64,000 nucleotides of DNA from Clostridium septicum (GTDB lineage: Bacteria; Bacillota; Clostridia; Clostridiales; Clostridiaceae): contig NZ_CP023671.1 of assembly GCF_003606265.1 (NCBI RefSeq), forward strand, positions 62,001-126,000, written 5' to 3'. The notes under the pieces were generated by a model. That model had not been told where the DNA came from, did no database searches, and saw only the letters and a list, made by a program, of their open reading frames with translations. Below, in pieces: positions 45,160-55,520 of this stretch. Within the stretch, counting starts at the first letter, position 1; each line of letters starts with the position of its first letter. The position numbers and the translations under genes are program-made.

Positions 45160-47259
45160 TTATAATATTCCAAAACTTAATATAAATGTTGCAAACACTA
45201 TTGAAACTATAGACATTAATTTAATTAATATATTTATAGATGGTCCTGTTGTATCTTTAAATGGATCTCCAACTGTATCACCAACTACTGCAGCTTTATG
45301 GCAATCTGAACCTTTCCCTCCTAATACACCTGATTCTATATATTTTTTTGCATTATCCCAAGCTCCACCTGAATTAGCCATCATAATAGCAAGTACAAAC
45401 CCTGTTACTGTTGAACCTGCAAGTAATCCTGCGACTCCATTGGGGCCTAATATTAAACCAATTAAAATAGGAGTTAATATAGCTATAACTGCAATAGTTA
45501 TAAGTTCTTTTTGTGCTGATTTTGTACATATATCTACACATGCGCCATAATCAGGCTCATTCTTTCCTTCCATAAGACCATCTATTTCCTTAAATTGTCT
45601 TCTTACTTCTACAACAATCTTAGAAGCTGCTCGTCCAACTGCATCCATAGTTTTAGATGAAAATAAGAATGTTATCATTCCCCCTATAAACAAACCTATT
45701 AAAACTTGAGGGTTAAGTACAGATAAATTAAATGTAAAATCTATATTATTACTTTTAGCGATACTTTCAATAGAATCTTTATATGCCGCAATAAAAGCTA
45801 AAGCAGTGAGAGCTGCAGATCCTATTGCAAATCCTTTTCCTGTAGCTGCTGTTGTATTTCCTAATGAATCTAAAGCATCTGTTCTTTTTCTTACTATTGG
45901 ATCTTGATTAGACATTTCTGCTATTCCTCCAGCATTATCTGCAACTGGTCCATAAGCATCAGTTGCTAGTGTCATTGATAAAGTTGATAACATTCCCACT
46001 GATGATATAGCAATACCATAAAGGCCTAAACTAAAATCGCTATAACCTCCTGACAAATAAAAACTTGCAAGAATAGAAATACCTACTACTATCACAGGCA
46101 TTGCAGTTGAAGACATTCCAAGAGATAGTCCTCCAATTATTGTTGTGGCTGGACCTGTTTTGGTAGACTCTGCAAGTTTTTTAGTAGGTTTATAGTTATC
46201 ACTTGTATAATACTCAGTAAAAAATCCTATTAATATTCCAGCTAAAAGACCTGATAATATACTAAAATAAATTCCAATATAATTCTTTCCTAGTAATCCA
46301 TTAACTATAAAAAATGATCCTATAGCAACAATTATTCCTGATATATATACACCTCTTCTAAGGGCACTTAATAAATTTTTTTGTGTTGAGTCTTCCTTAG
46401 CCCTAACAAAAAAAGACGAGAAAATAGAAGCTATAAGACCAAGAGATGCAACTAATAATGGTATAGTTACTCCTCCTCTTCCAAGACCTGCTGCAACAGC
46501 CAATGCACAGGAAGAAATCAATGATCCTACATATGATTCATAAAGATCTGCCCCAAGTCCAGCCACATCTCCTACATTATCTCCTACATTATCAGCTATA
46601 ACGGCTGGATTTCTTGGGTCATCTTCTGGAATACCAATTTCAACTTTTCCTACTAAGTCTGCACCTACATCTGCTGCCTTTGTAAAAATACCACCACCAA
46701 CTCTCGCAAATAGTGCCATTGAAGAAGCTCCTATACCAAAAGTCAACATAGTAGAAGTTATTTGGGCTATTCGTTCTGCTTCTGGTAATGAATCATAATA
46801 CCAATTAAGAATGTTGTACCATATTCCTAAATCTAAAAGACCAAGCCCAACAACAACTAATCCCATTACACATCCACTTGAAAATGCTACTTTTAATGCA
46901 CCATTCAAACTATTTTTAGCTGCATTTGTAGTTCTTGCATTAGAATTAGTAGCAACTTTCATTCCTAGAAAACCACTAAGCCCTGAGAAAAATCCACCTG
47001 TTAAAAAAGCAAATGGAACGAATATTGACATATATCCTAGTCTACTTAATACAAAAAATACTATAAACATAATTAAGAAAAATATAGAAATCCCCTTATA
47101 CTGGCGAATTAAAAAGGCATTAGCACCTTTTCTAATACTTTTTGCTATAGATTTCATTAAGTCATCACCCTCATCTAGCTTAAAAATTGTAACTGCTAAA
47201 TAGGCTGCAAATAATAAAGCAATACTTGCAAATACAGGAATAAAAACAATTAAATCCAT
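45160..47259 (-). CDS. hppA: Membrane-bound ion-pumping pyrophosphatase, K+-dependent type
   Basis: A 699-residue protein with about 16 helices that couples PPi hydrolysis to pumping H+ or Na+ across the membrane. The active-site loops are intact: GADLVGKVEIGIPEDDPRNPA, the DNVGDNVGDVAG Mg-PPi site, and DNAGGIAEM and GDTVGDPFKDT in the second half. The K+ site reads GNTTAATGKG: Ala rather than Lys, so K+-dependent by the known rule. Whether H+ or Na+ is pumped cannot be read from this alone. SD AAGGAGG. Monocistronic, well conserved. Confidence 0.93.
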   Translation of the reverse strand: MDLIVFIPVFASIALLFAAYLAVTIFKLDEGDDLMKSIAKSIRKGANAFLIRQYKGISIFFLIMFIVFFVLSRLGYMSIFVPFAFLTGGFFSGLSGFLGMKVATNSNARTTNAAKNSLNGALKVAFSSGCVMGLVVVGLGLLDLGIWYNILNWYYDSLPEAERIAQITSTMLTFGIGASSMALFARVGGGIFTKAADVGADLVGKVEIGIPEDDPRNPAVIADNVGDNVGDVAGLGADLYESYVGSLISSCALAVAAGLGRGGVTIPLLVASLGLIASIFSSFFVRAKEDSTQKNLLSALRRGVYISGIIVAIGSFFIVNGLLGKNYIGIYFSILSGLLAGILIGFFTEYYTSDNYKPTKKLAESTKTGPATTIIGGLSLGMSSTAMPVIVVGISILASFYLSGGYSDFSLGLYGIAISSVGMLSTLSMTLATDAYGPVADNAGGIAEMSNQDPIVRKRTDALDSLGNTTAATGKGFAIGSAALTALAFIAAYKDSIESIAKSNNIDFTFNLSVLNPQVLIGLFIGGMITFLFSSKTMDAVGRAASKIVVEVRRQFKEIDGLMEGKNEPDYGACVDICTKSAQKELITIAVIAILTPILIGLILGPNGVAGLLAGSTVTGFVLAIMMANSGGAWDNAKKYIESGVLGGKGSDCHKAAVVGDTVGDPFKDTTGPSINILIKLMSIVSIVFATFILSFGIL

Positions 47260-47529
47260 TATAATTCCTCCTTATTTTAATAAATTTTATATATTTATAA
47301 GGTCTCACATTTTTATATTATGAAATTAGAATTATGATTAGACTAAATAGTTAATAATTGTTTTAATTATATATATATAATAAATTAGAGAATCTAATAT
47401 GCCTTAATTTAATGCTATAAATATTTTATATTTATAATACATTATTTAGTTCAATATATTTTTTATATTATACTTATTTACGAGTATATTATTTAAAAGT
47501 ATAATAACTAATTAAAAAAATAATTTTTA
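47260..47529. other. Intergenic, hppA leader and end of the dehydratase operon
   Basis: AT-rich spacer with the hppA promoter region. I see no ORF with an SD and no strong hairpin. Confidence 0.4.
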
Positions 47530-48459
47530 CTATAATGCTCCAATATTACACTTTATACCTATATTTTCAATTGTTTCTTTAAGTTCATCCATATATTCCT
47601 TTGAGGGAGTAACTATATAATCTTTTATTTTATATTTTCTATCTAGACAATTATATTTGTTGAGTCCTAATCTATGATAAGGTAATATATGAATTTCTTT
47701 AACCATCTTAAGAGTATTTGCAAACTTTGCTATTTTTTCAATAGTTTTTTTCTCTGAATTGAATCCTGGAATTACAGGTGTTCTAATTATAGTATCTACT
47801 CCAAGTTCTGAAATTCTTTTTGCATTTTCTAATATAATTTCATTTCTTTGTCCAGTATTTTGTAAATGTATATCTGAATCCATATGCTTTATATCTAGAA
47901 GAATTAAATCTACCCAAGGAATAATTTTATCAACAACTTCTTTAGATGCAAAACCCGTTGTTTCAATAGTTGTATGCCACCCATTTGCTTTACATCCTTT
48001 TAATAGCTCTAAAGTAAACTCTGGTTGCATTAATGGTTCTCCACCAGATAAAGTAATCCCCCCGTTTGAATGCCTAAAATGAGTAGAATCTTTTTTTAAC
48101 TCACTAATAACCTCTTCTACGCTTTTTTCCTCACCTGATATAACTAATGCTCCTGGATAACATACTTCTGAACAATCAATGCAATTTATACATTTATCTC
48201 TATCTATTCTATTAACATTATTAAAATCAATAGCATTTTCCTTGCAAATATCTTTGCAATTTTCACAACCTACACAATTTTTTATATTAAACATTAACTC
48301 TTTAAAGGAATTTTGAGATTCTGGATTACTACACCATAAGCAAGATAAAGGACAACCTTTTAAAAATACTATAGTCCTTACTCCAGGTCCATCATTTACT
48401 GAAAACCTTTGTATATTAAAAATAATTCCTCTTTTATCATAATCTATTTTATTTTCCAT
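47530..48459 (-). CDS. Glycyl-radical enzyme activating enzyme (DhaB2-like)
   Basis: A 309-residue radical SAM activase that installs the glycyl radical on its partner. N-terminal SAM cluster: GCPLSCLWCSNP (CxxxCxxC form). Two ferredoxin-type clusters follow: CVGCENCKDIC and CINCIDCSEVC. The presence of those extra clusters is typical of the glycerol/diol dehydratase and choline-lyase type activases, not of the short PFL activase. The rest of the SAM barrel (GGITLSGGEPLMQ) is intact. Weak SD; it is downstream of a hairpin that may lower its level relative to the structural enzyme. Confidence 0.92.
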   Translation of the reverse strand: MENKIDYDKRGIIFNIQRFSVNDGPGVRTIVFLKGCPLSCLWCSNPESQNSFKELMFNIKNCVGCENCKDICKENAIDFNNVNRIDRDKCINCIDCSEVCYPGALVISGEEKSVEEVISELKKDSTHFRHSNGGITLSGGEPLMQPEFTLELLKGCKANGWHTTIETTGFASKEVVDKIIPWVDLILLDIKHMDSDIHLQNTGQRNEIILENAKRISELGVDTIIRTPVIPGFNSEKKTIEKIAKFANTLKMVKEIHILPYHRLGLNKYNCLDRKYKIKDYIVTPSKEYMDELKETIENIGIKCNIGAL

Positions 48460-48495
48460 ACTCTAGCCCTGCTTTCTTTTTATTCTTAAATTTAA

Positions 48496-48551
48496 AGTCC
48501 CGCTTTAATAAATATTGATATTAAAATTCAATATTTTAATAAAACAGGACT
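48496..48551 (-). terminator. Intercistronic hairpin between dehydratase and activase genes
   Basis: AGTCCTGTTTTATTAAAATA and TCAATATTTATTAAAGCGGGACT arms give a stem of about 22 bp with a few mismatches and a short U-rich stretch after it. It may act as partial terminator or as an RNA-stability element, so that less activase than dehydratase is made. Confidence 0.55.
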
Positions 48552-48567
48552 ATATTTGGCTTAAGTT

Positions 48568-50979
48568 TTACATACTTTGTTCTGTTCTCTTTATAATATC
48601 ATCTTGTACACCTTTATCTAAACAGATAAATTGAGCACTATACCCCGCAACACGTACTATTAGATCTCTATAATTTTCTGGATGTTTTTGTGCATCTATT
48701 AATGTTTCCTTATCAATTACATTAAATTGTACGTGCATTCCTTTTTTATCAAAATAACTTCTTATTAATGCTGCTAAATTTTTCAAACCATTATCTCCTT
48801 CAAGAGAACGTGGATTAAATTTTTGATTAAATAATGTTCCACTTGGTGCACTAAAATGATCTAATTTTGATACTGAATTTGCTGCTGCTGTTGGCCCTTG
48901 CAAATCAGCTCCTCTAGTTGGTGATACCCCATCAGCTAATGGCTTGTATGCATTTCTTCCATCAGGTGTTGCTAATACTAAACTACCTAAATGAACATTG
49001 TTAGATACTGGATATAATCCTGGTATAAACTTTCCTCCACGTTGATTCATATGCTTTTCTACTTCTTTGCAATAAATAAGAGAGCCTATACGTGTAAGTT
49101 CATCAACTTCATCTATATCATTACCAAATTTAGGTGATCTATTAAGTAACATTTGCTTAATAGATTTATGATTTGCTTTCTTTTTATTGTCTTTATCAAA
49201 TTCTCCAAAATTTGAATCAAGGGCTTCTTTTAATTCTTCTAAAGTTAATTTATTTTCATCAAATATAAGCTTTTTAATAGCCATAAATGAATCACCAACA
49301 TTTGCTACACCAACTCCTAAAGGTCCTGAGAATCGATAATGCCCTCCGCCTTCTTGAATGGATTTCCCTTTAGCTATACAATCATCTAACATACATGATA
49401 GAAATGGAAGTGGTGCTCTTTCTCTATGAGCAATATCAACACAGTTATCAGCTTGAACCATTTGTCCAACAAAATATTCCATTTGCTTTTCGTATGCATT
49501 TATTAAGTCATCCAAAGATTTAAATGAAGTAAAATCTCCTGTATCAAGTCCAACTCTCTTTCCGTTACTAAATCCATTATTTATACTTAATTCTAGTATT
49601 TTGGCCAAATTAAAGAAAGCTGCATCATACCATCCATCAGTCTTAGCAGGCTTTTGTGGTTCAACGCAACCTACTATTCCATAATCCCTTGCATCTTCTA
49701 ATGTTAATCCTTGATTTACTAGCATAGGAATTATCACTTCATCATTATAAAATGCTGGAAGACCTGTTCCTAAGCGAGTTAATTCGCAAGTTCTTATTAA
49801 AAAATCATCTGGAGTCTTACTCCATATTCTAACTGAAAGTGATGGTTGTGGTAGTAATAAACTACCTGTTGCCTCAAGACACATGTAAGATAATTCATTT
49901 GTTGCATCTTTACCATCTTCAGTTTGTCCACCAACTATTAAATTTTGGAACATTGAATATCCACTAAATGCTTTAGTTGTAGTTTCATCACGAACTTTAG
50001 TCAGATCATTAAATTTAACCCATAAACAATGAAGAATTTCTGTATTAAAACCCCTTAAATTTTCATCTGAATCTATATCATGCTTATAGTATGGATACAT
50101 ATATTGATCAAAACGTGCTGGTGATATTGCATGTCCATTAGATTCTAAACTTATAATTGCTTGTACAAACCAAAATGATTGACATGCCTCATAAAATGTT
50201 TCAGCAGGATTCTCTGGAACCTTGTTACAAATTTTAGATATATTTAATAGTTCATTTTTTCTTCTTATATTTGTCGCTTTTTCTGCTAATTCCTTTGCTA
50301 AATTTGAGTATCTCTTAGCATAATTTATTGCAGCTTTACAAGATATTATTATAGATTCCCAGAACATTCTCTTTTCAACGTAATCTGGTAATGACTTATT
50401 ATAATTACCTAATTTTTCTTCTACCTCTTCTATAATTCCTTTAAAACCTTTATCTAATACTTTTTTATAGTCTACAGAAATATGTCCAAGACCATTAAAA
50501 TAATAATTAGCTACAGTAAATACATTAGCTCCCATGGCTTTCTTTGTTTCATCTGACATATAAGATGTTGCAAGCTCACTAACAGTTTTACCTTTCCAAT
50601 ATTTAAAAGCTTCTTTTAAATCATCCTTTGTTTTTTCTGTAATTTTAAAGGCATCTGATGTTCTTTGCTCAAATTTATCAAATTCCTTTACTAGCCATTC
50701 ATTAGAAAACTCAGGAAAAACCTGTGCTGATCTTGGATTCTTTGTTAAACTTCCAACTATAAGTTCTTCATCTCTAATTACTATAGGAAGTTCTTTTAGA
50801 ACTGCTTCTAATGATTTTGCTTTACGAATAATTATTGGCTCATTTTCATTCTCTTTAAATGCTTTAGTTAATATTATAGCTCTATCTGCCTCAATACATG
50901 GCATTGCTGACATAACTTCTTCTTTTAACTTTTTTACCCTCTCAGTAGGTTCTATAAATCCTTTTGCTAAAATATCCAT
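48568..50979 (-). CDS. Glycyl radical enzyme of the B12-independent glycerol/diol dehydratase family
   Basis: This 803-residue enzyme should dehydrate glycerol or 1,2-propanediol to the aldehyde. The glycyl radical Gly779 is in RVAGYSA and the thiyl Cys438 with Glu440 in GCVEPQ. By recalled comparison with Clostridium butyricum DhaB1, H166 and H283 keep the substrate histidines and D452 the Asp447. However, DhaB1 Ser282 (GHSIS) is Ala284 here (GHAIS), and the neighbour WHD is WYD. These are active-site changes, so the exact substrate may differ from glycerol. An exceptionally strong SD (AGGGGGGAG) precedes the ATG, consistent with a very abundant protein. No alcohol dehydrogenase or microcompartment genes are nearby. 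Confidence 0.88.
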   Translation of the reverse strand: MDILAKGFIEPTERVKKLKEEVMSAMPCIEADRAIILTKAFKENENEPIIIRKAKSLEAVLKELPIVIRDEELIVGSLTKNPRSAQVFPEFSNEWLVKEFDKFEQRTSDAFKITEKTKDDLKEAFKYWKGKTVSELATSYMSDETKKAMGANVFTVANYYFNGLGHISVDYKKVLDKGFKGIIEEVEEKLGNYNKSLPDYVEKRMFWESIIISCKAAINYAKRYSNLAKELAEKATNIRRKNELLNISKICNKVPENPAETFYEACQSFWFVQAIISLESNGHAISPARFDQYMYPYYKHDIDSDENLRGFNTEILHCLWVKFNDLTKVRDETTTKAFSGYSMFQNLIVGGQTEDGKDATNELSYMCLEATGSLLLPQPSLSVRIWSKTPDDFLIRTCELTRLGTGLPAFYNDEVIIPMLVNQGLTLEDARDYGIVGCVEPQKPAKTDGWYDAAFFNLAKILELSINNGFSNGKRVGLDTGDFTSFKSLDDLINAYEKQMEYFVGQMVQADNCVDIAHRERAPLPFLSCMLDDCIAKGKSIQEGGGHYRFSGPLGVGVANVGDSFMAIKKLIFDENKLTLEELKEALDSNFGEFDKDNKKKANHKSIKQMLLNRSPKFGNDIDEVDELTRIGSLIYCKEVEKHMNQRGGKFIPGLYPVSNNVHLGSLVLATPDGRNAYKPLADGVSPTRGADLQGPTAAANSVSKLDHFSAPSGTLFNQKFNPRSLEGDNGLKNLAALIRSYFDKKGMHVQFNVIDKETLIDAQKHPENYRDLIVRVAGYSAQFICLDKGVQDDIIKRTEQSM

Positions 50980-51208
50980 TTGCTCCCCCCTAGATTTATA
51001 CCATATTTTAATATCTACTTTTTAAAACATAGATTTACTTACAAAGTAGTAATTAATTTTAGCTTATATAATTATAGTACATTAAAAATTTATATTTCTT
51101 TAACACTTAATTTCTACTTTATTATACTTTTTTTCAAATTTATTCTAAGAGAAAAGCTTTCTTATATTATTATGATACTTTTTTGATTATAAATTTAAAT
51201 TTTATATT
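50980..51208. other. Intergenic, dehydratase promoter region
   Basis: AT-rich. Probable promoter and regulator target upstream of the dehydratase; I cannot identify a specific binding site. Confidence 0.4.
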
Positions 51209-51916
51209 TTATTTATTTTTATATAGTTCTCTATATTCTAATGGTGTCATCCCTTCTACCTTTTTAAACACCTTGCAAAAATAATTAGGTTCATTATATC
51301 CAATGTTAAAGGTTAAATCACTTATACTAATATCAGTACTCTTAAGGATATATTTAGCTTCCTCAATTTTCCTCTTTGTAACATACTTATTAAAATTAGT
51401 CCCCATCTTATTTTTAAAACTTTTGCTTAAATAAGATGTACTTACATTCATGCAACTTGCTATATCTTGTAACATTATATTACCTTTTAAATTTTTTTCT
51501 ATATAATTTAAAACAAATTTTAATTCATTATTTATAGAATAGTCTTTATCAATATTTATAAATTCATTTAATATTTCTACTACATTTTCAACTTTTATAG
51601 GTTTTAATAAATAATCATCTACTTTTAGTTTTAAAGCTTTTCTTACAAAATAAAAATCATCGTAAATACTCATAATTACTATTTTTTTATTTACATATGT
51701 TTTTTTTATATATCTAATAACATCAAAGGAATTCAATCCATATATTAACATATCAATAAATATAATATCTGGATTTATATATTCAACTTTTTCAATAAGT
51801 TCATCACTACAATTGGCTGTTGCAATAACTTTAACCTCTTTAAATTTTCTTTGAATAATTAACTTCAATGCTTCAATTTCTAAATTTTCACTATCTGCAA
51901 TTAATATCTTAACCAT
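51209..51916 (-). CDS. Response regulator with AraC-type DNA-binding domain
   Basis: A 235-residue two-domain regulator. A CheY-like receiver (about 1-118) has acidic residues in ILIADSE, the phosphate-accepting Asp in PDIIFIDML and the Lys of LLKPIK. A double AraC HTH follows (about 135-235): IMLQDIASCMNVSTSYLSKSFK and the signature SISDLTFNIGYNEPNYFCKVFKKVEGMTPLEYR. Such YesN-type regulators usually pair with a sensor kinase, here the adjacent PocR kinase pseudogene. I place the start at ATG 51916 with SD AGAGGT; an ATG at 51937 overlaps the kinase remnant and lacks an SD. Likely activator of the dehydratase operon. Confidence 0.88.
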   Translation of the reverse strand: MVKILIADSENLEIEALKLIIQRKFKEVKVIATANCSDELIEKVEYINPDIIFIDMLIYGLNSFDVIRYIKKTYVNKKIVIMSIYDDFYFVRKALKLKVDDYLLKPIKVENVVEILNEFINIDKDYSINNELKFVLNYIEKNLKGNIMLQDIASCMNVSTSYLSKSFKNKMGTNFNKYVTKRKIEEAKYILKSTDISISDLTFNIGYNEPNYFCKVFKKVEGMTPLEYRELYKNK

Positions 51917-51926
51917 TATATTACCT

Positions 51927-53147
51927 CTATTTTTCATAAACTAAAGGAAGTTTCATTTCTATTATGGTACCAATATTTTCTTTATTAGTAACTTTTATCT
52001 TATATTCATTACCATAATAATTATTAAATAACTTATTTATAAATGATATATTTAAAGATGAATCATTATGTTCTTTTTTATTATTCATAATTAAAAACAA
52101 CTTATTTTCTTCAATATTTACTCCATTATCTTCAATAGTGATAATAGCATATTTTTCTTTATTATTTCCTGTAATAGAAATGACTCTTTGATTTTTTCAT
52201 ATTTTCCTCTTTAAAAATATGTATTCTATAACTGACATTAAAGTCATTGGAATCATTTTTATTTTCTTAATTTTATCATCTACATTATTTTTATATTTTA
52301 CTGTATTTTAACATATTGCAGTTTGGATCTTCAATTAATTATTAACATTTTTTATTTCTTCTTCTAATATAACTTGATTATTTATATTTTTTGATGAATA
52401 CCTAATTATTTCTGCTAAAGTACAAATCATTTCTTGAGTTTTAGGTGCATCTTCAATTAATGCAAGATTAGATATGGAATTTAATATACTTAATTGAACA
52501 TTAATATTAATTGGTATTTGAAAAAATTTAAAGTTCATAGATTCTAAATTACTTTTAAGAATATTATTTTCTTCTTCTTTTTTCTTTAATTTAATATTAT
52601 TAAAAATTATTTCTTCTTCTAATTTATTTAATGAAGATTTATTTATTAATTGATTAATTATTGTCTCAACTAATGAATATATAGCTTTTATTTTATTATA
52701 ATCTATATACCCAATATCATTATAATATTTCTTAAAATCTGGATATTTTTTTAATAATCTGCTTATATTTTTAGATTCTTTACTTAATAAGTAATCTTCA
52801 GCATTTGTCCTTACTTGTCCAAAAAAAACAGCTCCTACATACTGATTATCTATAATTATAGGAATAGCAACGTCAACTAATCCTGCTGGACATTTAAACA
52901 TATATGGTTTTTGTCTTATTGCAGCTTCTAATCCTCCATGAGCATTAGCAGAACGACATAATTTAAATCCTTCATCTGTATCTCTTATAGCTTTACAAAA
53001 ACTACAAAAGTTAGAATACTTATTTATAGGATCTCCCCTAAAATTAACTATATTAAAAGCAAGACCTGTAATTTCAGCAAGTTTATCCTGAATATCTTGT
53101 AATAAAGTAACATCTATTAAATCACTTAATCCTCTATTATTTTCCAT
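51927..53147 (-). pseudogene. PocR-domain sensor histidine kinase, degraded
   Basis: An intact start (ATG 53147) leads into a PocR ligand-binding domain (FCSFCKAIRDTDEGFKLCR, KCPAGLVDVAIPI) known to sense glycerol or propanediol in relatives. The kinase part then decays: where the His box should read QINPHFLFNTLNSI there is QIPININVQLSILNSI, so the phospho-His is gone. The 270-residue reading ends at TAA (52335). In the same frame the remains continue: LKIQTA-x-stop, NNVDDKIKKIKMIPMTLMS, a TGA, then the ATP-binding region IITIEDNGVNI, ending at a TAG in 51927-51929. Three in-frame stops plus the lost His make kinase activity impossible; the PocR domain may still be made. Confidence 0.92.
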
Positions 53148-53606
53148 TATAAGTCATCTACTTTCCTTGTTTAATTTTCCTACAATTCAGTATAATTATC
53201 TCACATTGGATTTTTATGTCAATCTTCATTTTTTAATTAATTTACTTACAATAAATTTAATTTTTATACAAATTTATCTAAGATCTTTGCTTTTTTCTTT
53301 TGTTATTAGTTAATAAATTATTTCTTAATTTATTAACTTCTTCAAGTTCTAATTTTCCTTGAAATGAAATCTCCACATTTTTATCACAGACACATGTATA
53401 GCATTAGCTCTAGCTATATTTAGTATTTTATTTATCTCGTCCTTTGTTTTTGTAGCTTTAACTTCTGATTGAATTTCGTAATATTTTAACAATTCTTAAA
53501 TATGTTATATTTTAAAAATAAAAAAATTAGCCTATGCTATTTAGATTGACAACTTTTAATATTGTCTTTCTAATATAGCACAGACTATTTTATATAAGTT
53601 AAATTT
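53148..53606. pseudogene. Intergenic region with a degraded small gene
   Basis: Around 53278-53500, minus strand, two frames that join by a frameshift read like one small protein. One frame ends KTKDEINKILNIARANAIHV and the next reads VEISFQGKLELEEVNKLRNN before stopping at 53278. Both look like coding sequence but no SD-start pair is obvious and no family is recognised. The other parts are AT-rich and hold only the htpG terminator. Confidence 0.35.
53529..53586 (-). terminator. Long imperfect terminator of htpG
   Basis: Arms around AGTCTGTGCTATATTAGAAA and its near-complement give an interrupted stem of about 22 bp, followed on the minus strand by TTTTTTTATTTTT. It lies 20-80 nt past the htpG stop. 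Confidence 0.7.
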
Positions 53607-55481
53607 TTAAATCATTATCTTACAAATATTATTTGTAAATTCTACTGGATCTTCTATAGTTAAGCCTTCTATAAGCAATGCTTGATTATATAATAAGTCT
53701 GTATATAATTTAAGTTTATCTTTATCATTTTCATAAGCATCTTTTAATGACTTAAACACATCATGATTTACGTTTATTTCCAATACTCTATCTGCTTTAA
53801 CATTTTGACCATTTGGCATAGAATTTAAAACTTTTTCCATTTCAATTGTAACTTCGCCATCATTTGATAAACATACTGGATGTTTTCTTAACCTCTTGGA
53901 AGCTCTAACAGCTTTAACTTTATTTGATAATATATCTTTCATTCCTTTGAATAATTCTATATTTTCATTAGTGTCCTCTTCTTTTTTACTTTCTTCTTCA
54001 TCTATACCTAAATCACCACTAGATACTGATTTAAATTCTTTATCTTTATAAGTCATAAGCATTCTTATAGCAAATTCATCTATGTCATCTGTAAAATAAA
54101 GTATTTCATAGCCTTTATCAAGTAAAAGTTCTGTTTGTGGTAGTTTTTCTATTCTTTCTTTTGATTCTCCTGATGCATAATAAATATATTTTTGATTTTC
54201 TTTCATTCTAGAAATATACTCATCTAATGTTACCATTTCCTTTTCTTTTGATGAATAGAACATTAACAAATCTTGAAGTATTTCTTTATTATTTCCAAAA
54301 TCACTATAAACTCCATATTTTAATTGTTGTCCAAATGATTTATAAAATTCTTCATATTTATTTCTCTCATTTTTTAATATATTTAATAACTCATTTTTTA
54401 TTTTGTTTTTTATATTTTTAGCTATAAGCTTTAATTGTCTATCATGTTGTAATATTTCTCTTGATATATTTAGAGATAAATCTTCTGAATCAACTATTCC
54501 TTTAACAAATCCAAAGTAATCTGGTAATAAATCAGAGCATTTATTCATAATTAAAACACCATTTGAATATAGCTCTAATCCCTTTTCATATTCTTTAGTA
54601 TAAAAATCATATGGTATTTTTTCTGGAATAAATAAAATTGCATTATAACTTATAACTCCATCAACACTAATATGAATATGCTTTATAGGCTTATCAAATC
54701 CATAATGCTTTTCAGAATAAAAATTATCATAATCTTCTTTTTTAAGATCTTTTTTATTCTTTTTCCAAATAGGTACCATGCTATTTACAGTTTGCTCTTC
54801 TATAAAATCCTCATATTCATTTTCAGTACCTTCTTTAAGCTTTCTATTACTTATATCCATCTTTATTGGGTATCTAATAAAGTCAGAATACTTCTTAATT
54901 ATTGATTTTAACTTGTATTCTTCTAAATATTCATCAAAATTTTCATCCTCTGTATTTTCTTTTATATTAAGTATTATTTCTGTTCCTATACTATCTTTTT
55001 TGCATTCTTCTATCGTGTATCCATCTATTCCTTTAGATTGCCATTTATAAGCTTTGTCACTACCAAAGGCTTTACTAATAACAGTAACTTTATCAGCCAC
55101 TAAAAATGCTGAATAAAATCCAACTCCAAATTGACCAATTATATCATATCCATCTTTAATTTCATTTTCTTTTTTAAATTGTAAAGAACCACTTTTAGCT
55201 ATAATTCCTAAATTATCATCTAATTCATCTTTAGTCATTCCTATACCTGTATCTGAAATATTTATTACTCTATTTTCCTTATCTACAGATATTTTTATAA
55301 AATAATCATCTTTTTTGAAGGTTAAAGAATCATCTGTTAATGTCTTATAATAAATTTTATCTATTGCATCACTAGCATTAGAAATTAACTCCCTTAAGAA
55401 AATCTCCCTGTGTGTATAAATTGAATTAATCATAAGATCTAAAAGTCTTTGAGACTCTGCTTTAAATTGTTTTGTTTCCAA
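53607..55481 (-). CDS. htpG: Hsp90-family molecular chaperone HtpG
   Basis: A 624-residue cytosolic ATP-dependent chaperone. The N-terminal GHKL ATP site has [14 protein letters not shown] (catalytic Glu and Asn), [11 protein letters not shown] and [11 protein letters not shown]. The middle domain has ISREILQHD and a C-terminal dimer domain follows. The ATP site is fully intact and the length is normal. The ATG has an SD (AAAGGAGAGG). A perfect CIRCE operator lies just upstream, so it is under HrcA heat-shock control, unlike Bacillus subtilis htpG. Confidence 0.95.
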   Translation of the reverse strand: METKQFKAESQRLLDLMINSIYTHREIFLRELISNASDAIDKIYYKTLTDDSLTFKKDDYFIKISVDKENRVINISDTGIGMTKDELDDNLGIIAKSGSLQFKKENEIKDGYDIIGQFGVGFYSAFLVADKVTVISKAFGSDKAYKWQSKGIDGYTIEECKKDSIGTEIILNIKENTEDENFDEYLEEYKLKSIIKKYSDFIRYPIKMDISNRKLKEGTENEYEDFIEEQTVNSMVPIWKKNKKDLKKEDYDNFYSEKHYGFDKPIKHIHISVDGVISYNAILFIPEKIPYDFYTKEYEKGLELYSNGVLIMNKCSDLLPDYFGFVKGIVDSEDLSLNISREILQHDRQLKLIAKNIKNKIKNELLNILKNERNKYEEFYKSFGQQLKYGVYSDFGNNKEILQDLLMFYSSKEKEMVTLDEYISRMKENQKYIYYASGESKERIEKLPQTELLLDKGYEILYFTDDIDEFAIRMLMTYKDKEFKSVSSGDLGIDEEESKKEEDTNENIELFKGMKDILSNKVKAVRASKRLRKHPVCLSNDGEVTIEMEKVLNSMPNGQNVKADRVLEINVNHDVFKSLKDAYENDKDKLKLYTDLLYNQALLIEGLTIEDPVEFTNNICKIMI

Positions 55482-55520
55482 ACTAAACCTCTCCTTTCAA
55501 AATTGAGTATAAATCCCTTA

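Noticed and set aside
48568..50979. Choline trimethylamine-lyase or pyruvate formate-lyase as identity of the glycyl radical enzyme
   Set aside because: The GCVEPQKP and RFDQYMYPYY context and PocR-type regulation fit the glycerol/diol dehydratase group; pyruvate formate-lyase has two adjacent Cys at the active site, absent here.
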